Below, in pieces: positions 25,748-34,557 of a stretch of DNA of 64,000 bases (positions are counted from its first letter, which is position 1; the number at the start of each line of letters is the position of its first letter). The position numbers and the translations under genes are program-made. The notes beneath the pieces were generated by a model. It was not told the DNA's origin. It did not search any database and saw nothing but the letters and a program-made list of their open reading frames with translations. Origin of the DNA: Pempheris klunzingeri (taxonomy: Eukaryota; Chordata; Actinopteri; Acropomatiformes; Pempheridae); assembly GCF_042242105.1 (NCBI RefSeq), contig NC_092024.1, positions 8,087,501 to 8,151,500 of the forward strand, written 5' to 3'.

Positions 25748-26990
25748 ATGGCTTCCATAGAAGACTTTGTTCTGTGCCCAAGTGAAGAGTTGCTCAACTC
25801 CTACAAAAAAGATCAGCTCTTGAAAGTGGCTGAATACTACGGTGTCGAATTTTCTAAAAAGCTCAGAAAAGAAGAGTTGTTGGTCACATTAAAGGGCAAA
25901 TTGGTAGAAAAAAAGGTTCTGTCGGTTTCAGTGGAAAAATCAAGTGTGCAGGTAGAAATGTTCGGAGGTTCTGATGTAGGTTCCCCCAGAGCACATGTGT
26001 CTGGAAAAGTGTCAACTATGGCTCCTGTTCTGGCTGGTCTTGGGGCTGGATTGACATTTGAACAGCAAAAACAGCTTCTTCTGTTACAGCTGCAACAGGA
26101 GCAGAGTACTGTCCTAGAATCTTGGAGGATCTGCAGGAGCTAATTTTGCTCGAGCAGTTTAAAAATATTCTGCCTGAACGTGTTGTTACTTACATTAATG
26201 AACAGAAAGTAAGTAAAGTTTCAGATGCTGCCAAGTTGGCAGATGAGTATGTTTTGACTCATAAGGTTTTTTCTGGTGAGAATCGTGTTCGTGGAGATGG
26301 CTGCGTGGGGGCTCACTCTGGTAAATATGTTTCTGATGGAATGGAGAGGATTTCAGTTAAAGCAGATCGTGGACTACGGGGAAAGTTGGATCCAAATCGC
26401 ATCTGTAATTATTGTTTTGGTAAGGGTCACTGGAGAAATGAGTGTCCAGAGTGGAAAAAGAAGTTTAAGCCTGGTAATATAGGAGCAAAACCGTCTGGGG
26501 CTGCGGCATCTTTGCGTGCAGAGGAAAGAGACCGTGTCATTGCTGCTTTGCAGGCGCACACAAAATCCTTTTCAGAACAAGTGTTTGAGCTTCCTGTTGT
26601 GGAGAAAGTGCAAATAAATTCCTCAAACAGGATAGATCCTGGCTATGCTGCGTTTGTGTCAAATGGTTACGTTTCACTGGTGGGGAGTGAGAAGAAAGTT
26701 CCTGTTAAAATATTAAGAGACTCGGGGGTTCTGGATTCATTTATTGTGGGTTCAGTGTTGCCTTTCTCTCCTGTGACTGACACAGGGTCTAGGGTTGATG
26801 TCCAAGGGATGGGACTGACTGTCTTTTCTGCTCCACAGCATAAACTGACTTTAATTTCAGGTCTGGTGCAAGGAGATGTGGTCATGGGAGTGCGGCCTTC
26901 GTTACCTATGAGGGGAGTACAGGTAATCTTGGGTAATGACTTGGCTGGGGATCGAGTTTGGCCTGAAGTACCACGCACATGGATGTTCAG
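25748..26990 (+). pseudogene. gag-protease remnant of the LTR element
   Basis: The frame opens at 25748 with the Gag N terminus. Around 26105-26120 an internal deletion and frame change removes most of the capsid. The second frame (from 26122) resumes in a SCAN-like capsid C-terminal segment (LILLEQFKNILPERVVTYI), then a zinc knuckle CNYCFGKGHWRNEC (CX2CX4HX4C), then an aspartic-protease-like stretch whose active-site motif reads LRDSGV where LRD(T/S)GA is expected. Another frame slip near 26980 ends it. It is inactive as a polyprotein. Confidence 0.75.
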
Positions 26991-27932
26991 ATCCCAATGG
27001 AGGGTTCTGAGTTTCCAAAATCTTCTGTGGTTGTTCCCACCTGTGCAGTGACATGTGCCATGAGCCACACCAGTGGTGGTTCCAGTCCTGAAAATCTAGA
27101 CAAAAAAACAAAATCTGTGTTTCCTGTGCCTGCATTTCCTTTGCCTGTGTCTTGCAGTGATCTGGTGAAAGAACAAAAAGATGACCCCACCCTTCAGGTT
27201 CTGTACAGCCAGGTTCTCTCAGATGATGAAGTGGAGAGTGCAGCCAGTGGTTATTTTCTCCAAGATGGCGTGTTGCCATCTTTCCAGCGCTCCAACAGCC
27301 ATGACAAGGTTAGGAAGATAGTTGCTGAAGAGGGCCGTGCTGCTCGAAACCTCATTGCCTGGAGTGTACCTCTAGAAAACAAAGAGGAGGAAGCAAAGTC
27401 CAAAAGTAACTCCAGCGGCAATCCCAGGGCCCAGAGGATCAATCCTGGACAGCAAAGGAATAAGAAACAGAATGCTGGCGTGGAAAGTAAAGGCACAGCT
27501 GGCGCCTTGTTGGACAAGGGGGTGGAGAAGAGCCCCACCAAAGCCAGGCAGCCCCACAAGGTGGACCTGCGAGCACGCTACTGGGCTTTCCTCTTCAACA
27601 ATCTCCATCGAACTGTGGACGAGATTTACGTCACCTGTGAATCTGATCAGAGCGTCGTAGAAGGCGGGGAGGTGCTGATGATGCTGGACAACTATATACG
27701 GGATTTCAAAGCTCTCATAGACTGGATCCAGCTTCAGGAGAAGTTGGAGAAAACAGATGCACAGAACAGGCCCACGTCTTTAGCCTGGGAGGTGCGTAAG
27801 ATGTCTCCAGGACGTCATGTGATGCCAAGCCCTTCAGCAGATAGAATGGTTCCTTCTCCAGGTGCACGCCGCACCCTCAACTTTGGTGGTCTACACAGAT
27901 CACAATCCCCTAACGTTTCTTTTTTTTTTTAA
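26979..27932 (+). CDS. Chimeric open frame: retroelement integrase leader fused to the SCAPER N terminus
   Basis: A 317-codon frame starts in retroelement sequence. Up to about 27275 it encodes the linker and the region that leads into integrase in gmr1 elements (LVKEQKDDPTLQVLYSQVLS, GYFLQDGVL). It then passes in frame into SCAPER and ends soon after the right junction in out-of-frame RNase H and the L1 poly(T). No integrase zinc finger, DDE core or reverse transcriptase is present. Whether this chimera is ever translated is unknown; the ATG used here is simply the first in the frame. Confidence 0.6.
   Translation: MDVQIPMEGSEFPKSSVVVPTCAVTCAMSHTSGGSSPENLDKKTKSVFPVPAFPLPVSCSDLVKEQKDDPTLQVLYSQVLSDDEVESAASGYFLQDGVLPSFQRSNSHDKVRKIVAEEGRAARNLIAWSVPLENKEEEAKSKSNSSGNPRAQRINPGQQRNKKQNAGVESKGTAGALLDKGVEKSPTKARQPHKVDLRARYWAFLFNNLHRTVDEIYVTCESDQSVVEGGEVLMMLDNYIRDFKALIDWIQLQEKLEKTDAQNRPTSLAWEVRKMSPGRHVMPSPSADRMVPSPGARRTLNFGGLHRSQSPNVSFFF
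27276..27888 (+). pseudogene. scaper: Captured intron-less fragment of SCAPER
   Basis: About 204 codons match the N terminus of S-phase cyclin A-associated protein in the ER from its first residues: SFQRSNSHDKVRKIVAEEGR, ARNLIAWSVPLE, KVDLRARYWAFLFNNL, DEIYVTCESDQSVVE, MMLDNYIRDFKALIDWIQLQ, SLAWEVRKMSPGRH and RRTLNFGG. It runs without introns, so it came from spliced mRNA. It replaces element sequence instead of being inserted into it: the left flank is integrase leader, the right flank RNase H, with a TTGGTGG overlap at 27883-27889. No poly(A) tail or target duplication surrounds it. SCAPER itself is an ER-linked regulator of cyclin A/CDK2. The identification rests on memory of the human protein and is strong. 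Confidence 0.88.
27883..27921 (+). pseudogene. RNase H fragment of the LTR element, left part
   Basis: In a frame different from the SCAPER frame the bases read VVYTDHNPLTFL, the diagnostic Ty3/gypsy RNase H segment. It is cut by the L1 insertion at 27921 and continues at 30748. Confidence 0.8.
27907..27921. repeat. Target-site duplication of the nested L1, left copy
   Basis: CCCCTAACGTTTCTT occurs here and again at 30733-30747, flanking the L1. Confidence 0.85.
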
Positions 27933-30732
27933 ACTTATTTTTTATTCATTTTTCTTTCAACAATTACAGGTCAGGGTACATCATACATACATAGTTAAGC
28001 ACACATCCTTACATCAATGTCCTTATTTATCAAATGGTAATGGTGGTGTCCTCTTCTTGTCTTCTATAATCAGTCCATTTTTCACATTTAGCCTCAAATT
28101 GTGCCTCTTGGAGTCTCAGTTTGTGTGTGATTTTTTCCATTACAAAAATCTCTTCCACAGTGCACATCCACTGCTCCCGGGTCGGCAGTTCTACTTTGTA
28201 CCACATTCTCGTAATTGTTTTTTTGCTGGCTGATAGCAGCACTTTAACAAGATACTCATCCTCTTTTTGTATTATGTTTCGTGTTAAATTCCCTAAGTAA
28301 AGTATCTTACATGTTTTTGGTACATCATATCCTATTATTTTTTGTAAACCCCCCCAAATTTTGTCCCAGTATCCTTCTAACTTTTGACAGGACCAGAATA
28401 TATGTGTATGGTCAGCATCCATGTGACCACATGCTCTCCAGCATGGCTGCTGCACAGACGTCACTCCCCTCCTAATCTTTGGAGTTATAAAAAATCTAAC
28501 CACATTCTTCCAGTTGAATTCTCTCCAGATCCTGGAGCTAGTGGACGTGCACTGCGTTTTACAAATATTAAACCACTCTTCCTCAGTTATTTGTTCTTTC
28601 AATTCCTTTTCCCATTTTTCTTTTATATAAAGAAAGGAAGACTTTCTACATGACATCAAACTTCTATATAGGACTGAGATTGCTCTGCATTCTTTACCTT
28701 CATAAGCTCTTCGGAATACCTCAACAACTTCATTATCCGTGTCAGTTTTTATCTCCTTTTCATAATAGTCCCTTATTTGCAAGTAGCGATATTGTTCATG
28801 TTTATCCAATCCAAATCTATCCCTCAACTTCTCAAAACTCCGCAGCTTGCCCCGTTCAACCATTGTACATATTGCCGTGATTCCTTTTCTTGCCCATTGT
28901 TTAAACCCTTTATCATTTACCCCAGGTGCAAACCTATCATCAAATGCAAACAAACTCAAAATCTTTATCTCTTTCTCCAGTTTATACCTTTCAACAACAA
29001 TATTCCATATTTCAATTGTAGTTTTGGTTATTACATCCAATTGGTTACCTAATTTTCCAAGTAGGTCCTTGTATACTATCAAGTTCCGTACTTCAACGTC
29101 CGTCTGCCCTATTTCTATACTTTTCCATCTTGAAAAATACTCATTGTTACACCAATATATCAAGGGTCTGATTTGTGCAGCATAGAAATATTCCTCAAGG
29201 GCTGGCAAAGCCAGTCCTCCTTTGTCTTTAGTAAGCTGCAGAGTTTTGTATCTGGTCCTAGGTTTCTTTCCTCCCCATATAAACCTCGATATCCACCTAT
29301 CCCATTCCATAAATTGCTTTGGTGGGATCTTTACTGGCAGAGATTGAAACAAGTATAGGAGTCTTGGTAAAACATTTATCTTAATTATCTCTATCCTTGA
29401 GCTGAAGTCCAAAATAATAGCTGACCATCTCTCCAAGTCTCCCCTAATTTCTTGATTTATTTTAGTGTAATTTGCGTCATATAGCTTGTCTATTCCTTTT
29501 GTGATATTTACTCCCAAGTATTTTATCGATTTAGCTTTCCAATTGAGTTTATATGTATCCTTTATCTCTTGGGACGGGGAGTAGTTTATTGACAAGATCT
29601 GTGTTTTTGTGACATTAATTTTGTATCCCGAATATTCACCATAATTCTCGAGTAACTTGATGAGTTTTGGGAAGCTTTCGTTGGGCTGCTTTAAAAATAT
29701 CAATATATCATCCGCGAATAGTCCTATTTTATGTTCCTCCCCTCCTATTTTCACCCCTATAACTTCTTCCTCCTGCCTAATCATTTGAGCTAACGGTTCG
29801 ATAAATAATGCGAATAGACTGGGAGAGAGGCTGCACCCCTGTCTTGTCCCCCTTTCTAGACTGAAACGTTTTGTTAAGCTACCACTTATTTTGATCCTTG
29901 CCATAGGTTCCTGATATAATGACTTAATGCAATTCACAGATTCCTCATTAAATCCAAATTTTTCCAATACCTTATACAAGAATACCCAATTCACACTGTC
30001 AAAAGCTTTTTCGGCATCTATGCTTACCAAAATTGCACTTTCTCCCTTGCTCTGTATATTTTCTAGAACATGTAAGCTTCTTCTTATATTATCTTGTGTT
30101 TGCCTCCCTTTGATAAATCCGGTCTGATCTTCATCAATCAAATCCTGTATAAATGTCTCTAACCTTTTAGCAATAATTGAGGTGTAGAGCTTGTAATCCA
30201 CATTTAAAAGCGATATGGGTCTGTAGTTACAGCAGTATTCTTTGTCTTTACCTTCCTTTGGAATAATAGAAATAATAGCTTCTTTCCATGAGGGAGGGAT
30301 CTTACCTGACCTGAGACTATAGTTAAATGAGTCATGTAGTAGTGGAATTAACTCTTCCTTGAATGTTTTATAAAAGGAAGCTCCAATCCCATCAGCTTCC
30401 GGTGATTTCCCTGATTTCGCCCGACTAATTGTTCCTTGGATCTCTTCGACTGTAATCTCTGAAGTCAGTATTGCGTTTTGCTTTGCACCTATTGTTGGCA
30501 AATCTAAATTGTCTAGAATATCCATCAAGTGTTCTTCACCTGCAGGAGTAGGCTGCGAATACAAATTGTTGTAATATTCCTCAAATACCTTTTCTATTTC
30601 TTCTGGTTCATATAGAATTTTGTTAGTTGCAGGGTCCCTTATTTTATATATATTAGTCATTGCTTGTTGTTTCCTTATGCGTCTAGCCATGGCTTTAGTG
30701 GCTTTAGATCCCCCCTCGTAATAAGTCTGTTT
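27922..30732 (-). mobile_element. 5'-truncated L1-type LINE inserted in RNase H
   Basis: A 2.8 kb insertion on the minus strand has poly(T) at its left end (the poly(A) tail) and a 15 bp target-site duplication at both ends. Removing it restores the RNase H frame across the junction. The 5' part, including ORF1 and the endonuclease, is missing, the usual outcome of incomplete target-primed reverse transcription. Confidence 0.9.
28030..30690 (-). CDS. L1-clade ORF2 reverse transcriptase, N-terminally truncated
   Basis: An 886-codon frame is uninterrupted down to its stop at 28030. It contains the L1-type reverse transcriptase blocks: SGKSPEADGIGASFYK, NYRPISLLNVDYKL, DQTGFIKGRQT, SIDAEKAFDSVNW, the catalytic GLFADDILIF, and a Cys/His-containing C terminus (CWRACGHMDADHTHIFWSC). 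The endonuclease domain is absent because of 5' truncation; the first Met is internal and probably not a real start. The intact frame indicates a young insertion. Confidence 0.9.
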   Translation of the reverse strand: MARRIRKQQAMTNIYKIRDPATNKILYEPEEIEKVFEEYYNNLYSQPTPAGEEHLMDILDNLDLPTIGAKQNAILTSEITVEEIQGTISRAKSGKSPEADGIGASFYKTFKEELIPLLHDSFNYSLRSGKIPPSWKEAIISIIPKEGKDKEYCCNYRPISLLNVDYKLYTSIIAKRLETFIQDLIDEDQTGFIKGRQTQDNIRRSLHVLENIQSKGESAILVSIDAEKAFDSVNWVFLYKVLEKFGFNEESVNCIKSLYQEPMARIKISGSLTKRFSLERGTRQGCSLSPSLFALFIEPLAQMIRQEEEVIGVKIGGEEHKIGLFADDILIFLKQPNESFPKLIKLLENYGEYSGYKINVTKTQILSINYSPSQEIKDTYKLNWKAKSIKYLGVNITKGIDKLYDANYTKINQEIRGDLERWSAIILDFSSRIEIIKINVLPRLLYLFQSLPVKIPPKQFMEWDRWISRFIWGGKKPRTRYKTLQLTKDKGGLALPALEEYFYAAQIRPLIYWCNNEYFSRWKSIEIGQTDVEVRNLIVYKDLLGKLGNQLDVITKTTIEIWNIVVERYKLEKEIKILSLFAFDDRFAPGVNDKGFKQWARKGITAICTMVERGKLRSFEKLRDRFGLDKHEQYRYLQIRDYYEKEIKTDTDNEVVEVFRRAYEGKECRAISVLYRSLMSCRKSSFLYIKEKWEKELKEQITEEEWFNICKTQCTSTSSRIWREFNWKNVVRFFITPKIRRGVTSVQQPCWRACGHMDADHTHIFWSCQKLEGYWDKIWGGLQKIIGYDVPKTCKILYLGNLTRNIIQKEDEYLVKVLLSASKKTITRMWYKVELPTREQWMCTVEEIFVMEKITHKLRLQEAQFEAKCEKWTDYRRQEEDTTITI

Positions 30733-30747
30733 CCCCTAACGTTTCTT
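30733..30747. repeat. Target-site duplication of the nested L1, right copy
   Basis: CCCCTAACGTTTCTT, identical to 27907-27921. Confidence 0.85.
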
Positions 30748-30882
30748 AACTCACTTCAAAATCCAAATCAGCGGCTCATGCGTTGGTGTCTGTTCCTCCA
30801 GCCATTTCATTTAGATGTTCGATATGTTAAAGGTGCTGAAAATGTAGTGGCTGATGCCATGTCCAGAGCCATGACTGTTTAG
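30748..30882 (+). pseudogene. RNase H C-terminal fragment of the LTR element
   Basis: It continues the interrupted frame with NSLQNPNQRLMRW, FLQPFHLDVRYVKGAENVVA and DAMSRA, the end of Ty3/gypsy RNase H. The stop at 30880-30882 is followed by about 230 bp, the polypurine tract and the 3' LTR, with no integrase in between. This placement shows the gmr1-type domain order. Confidence 0.8.
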
Positions 30883-31109
30883 TTATTTCGTGTTTTTCCC
30901 TCTCTGCAGTTGACTCTGTCTGTCCTGGTTTTCTTCTCTTAAATGCTTCTTAGGTACCAAAGTTGCAGAGGAGTTGCTATGTCTGATATGAGATTTCCTG
31001 CAGTAGGTATAGACAGCCAATGAATTTCCGAGTGTGTCTTTATTTGTATTGTTTGAGTAATATTAAGTTACCTGGTAGCTGTGGTGGGCCTAGTGAGGTC
31101 CCCCATTTT

Positions 31110-31120
31110 AAGGGAGGGGG
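31110..31120 (+). promoter_or_regulatory. Polypurine tract
   Basis: AAGGGAGGGGG directly abuts the TGTGAC start of the 3' LTR, as expected for the plus-strand primer site. Confidence 0.85.
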
Positions 31121-31496
31121 TGTGACGAACCCTCCCACTCCTGCTTTTTGTGCTATGCTCTATTTTGTAGATCCTGGGAGTTGGGCTGATAGGTGGAGCT
31201 GGGAGGCTTCTCAGTCTACCTGCCTAACTGGACGGCGGCCTCCAGAAAGGCGTATAGCCCTCCCCTTCTGGGAGTCTCTCTCTCTCTCTCCTGGGCCCAC
31301 AGCATACCTACCTTTTTCCTTTGTTTGGTTTGTTGCACCATTCAACATGCACCACACCACATGCTCACTCATCCACACATACTTACATGACTGATCCCTT
31401 TATATATATATTCATTTTAGTTGAATAAAATAACTTTTTGCTGCTTAATCTGTGTGAGGCCTCCCTCTTTGTTGCCATTTCTGAGCCAGATGGTAA
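31121..31496 (+). repeat. 3' LTR, truncated at its end
   Basis: It matches the 5' LTR up to GGTAA, but the terminal CA is replaced by GG, which belongs to flanking sequence also present near 39727. The LTR end was lost together with its neighbour DNA. Confidence 0.85.
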
Positions 31497-32611
31497 GGTT
31501 TTCAGGTCTGGTAGGAAGTTATTGGTTTTAATGTTTTAGTAATAATAGATTTTTAAGGCTGAATGCTAAATTTTATTTTACAATACCAATAACAATTATT
31601 ATTTGTTTTATGGCACAATCTACAAGTAGATTTTTTAAACAGGAAGAAAAACCCTGGACTGCTTTGCTATTTTCCAGTTATTAGTCATCAGACTGATATC
31701 AAAATCAACAAAATCCAAAGCCAAAAATACAATGAGGTTAGGAGTGTGAATTTGAAGTTGTTTCTTGCATACTGTTCAAACGTTTTGAGTCACCTGTTAC
31801 ATTCATGTCTTTCTTCTTTAAGGGCGATTTTAACATAGATACAGAGACATTGTACAACAGTATCATTCAGACACTAAATGTATTATTTACATTTGGCCCC
31901 AAAAGAATAAATAAATGAACGTTAATTAATACAGCCATAAATGTTTTTCTTGGTATGGTTCAGTTGATAATCCCTGATCTAATTCCAACTAGTTCCTATT
32001 TAAATCTGCACAGATTTTGATGCCAAGCTTCCAATTTATTTTTTACCAATAACTGGTGATTTCTTATATTCTTATTTAACTGTCGCTCAGGGGGATCTCT
32101 GTCTCTTTCTGTGCTCTCAGTTGTCAGTGTAGTTCAAACATTGTGCATCACTTTGTTCTACATATAAAAAAAACTTTTCATGCAAAATAACATCTATTTG
32201 TAAAGAGGACTTTGTACAACCTAAAAAAAACAAAGACTATCTAAATGTGTTAGTTTAGTTTGGATGGTGTTCTGGTTTTAATGGTGAGCTTTGCAGCACT
32301 AAACATAAATCCTTTTCTCATGAGCATTCATGGTCTTTGCTCCACTGAAGGAAAACATTTGCTATATATTTTTAGGGTGATGGTGGGGAGGACAGCCAGT
32401 GTCTGAGTTTTACTGCTTAGTCAATCATTTCTTCAGAGCAACAACACTTCCCACAGAAATTCCATGCAGCCTTTTACTCACCTCTGGACGTTTCAGCTCT
32501 TCAGTCACATAATTCAGATTATTCCAGCCATCGCAGGACCACAATCCCTGGTAGAAAGCAATTCCAACTGGATTGATGCCAACATGTGAGTCCTCAAAGT
32601 TTTCAGTGTGT
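31497..32611. repeat. Duplicate of the region downstream of slc7a first exon C
   Basis: This 1.1 kb closely matches about 39728-40855. It has a small deletion near its left end, an extra short piece near 32185, and a 12 bp deletion inside the exon remnant. It contains nothing else recognisable. Confidence 0.85.
32482..32611 (-). pseudogene. 3' fragment of slc7a first exon C, copy 1
   Basis: The donor (CCAGAG|GTGAGT) and the last roughly 40 codons ([21 protein letters not shown]) survive. Compared with 40723-40860 it lacks 12 bp (four codons of the EGTNVGIN region) and has Cys for Tyr in GLWSYDGW. At about 32611 it is joined to adprs intron 5, so the upstream part of the exon is gone. It is a broken remnant at the duplication breakpoint. 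Confidence 0.85.
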
Positions 32612-32623
32612 CTTTCCTTCCAG

Positions 32624-33015
32624 GTAATGGCATTGCGGCACTCCACTCAGTCCCCACTGCCATCTTCTGCGTCCTCCACTGCCTGCAGCCCCTGGATTGC
32701 CTTCCAGAGAACTATGGCGGAGTGGAGAGGACAATAGCGTACAGCCTGGCCTTGGGAGGGGACACTGACACCATAGCCTGCATGGCAGGGGCCATCGCTG
32801 GGGCCCACTATGGCATTGAGGCCATTCCTCAGTCGTGGATAACGTGCTGCGAGGGGGCGGAGGACGCGGATATGAACGCAGAGCGACTTCACATGCTGTA
32901 CCACCAGTCATCACAAGGAGGTGGGAGTGGGACAGGGGAGCAGAGCTGTGAAGACGCATGTGAAAGTCAGTCAAACGCTTCTAACGGCACAGAGAAGAAA
33001 ACTGGAGGCGAGTGA
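32624..33015 (+). pseudogene. Orphan copy of adprs exon 6
   Basis: The acceptor, the full exon 6 frame (including GGDTDT) and the stop codon are retained, practically unchanged from 19972-20363. Exons 1-5 are missing upstream, so no ARH3 enzyme can be made from it alone. In principle adprs transcripts could read through and use it, but copy 1 exon 6 with its poly(A) signal comes first. Confidence 0.85.
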
Positions 33016-33048
33016 TTCCTCACTGGGAGTTTGACAAAAGGACTCTTG

Positions 33049-34557
<1,509 letters not shown>

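Larger units (their letters stand above)
24833..31496 (+). mobile_element. Defective gmr1-like Ty3/gypsy LTR retrotransposon carrying a SCAPER cDNA piece
   Basis: Order: 5' LTR 24833-25237, proline-tRNA primer site 25240-25257, broken gag, degenerate protease, start of the integrase region, captured SCAPER sequence, end of RNase H split by a nested L1, polypurine tract 31110-31120, 3' LTR 31121-31496. Integrase-leader sequence lies before RNase H, and RNase H is directly followed by the 3' LTR, so the element has the gmr1 order (integrase upstream of reverse transcriptase), not the usual Ty3/gypsy order. The SCAN-like end of Gag fits the same group. The LTRs differ by about five substitutions and one indel, which suggests a fairly recent insertion. 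There is no target-site duplication. It cannot move by its own proteins. Confidence 0.85.

Noticed and set aside
27862-28233. A + strand frame beginning in RNase H and running on
   Set aside because: After the VVYTDHNPLTFL segment it runs into the poly(T) and 3' end of the inserted L1; it is not a gene.
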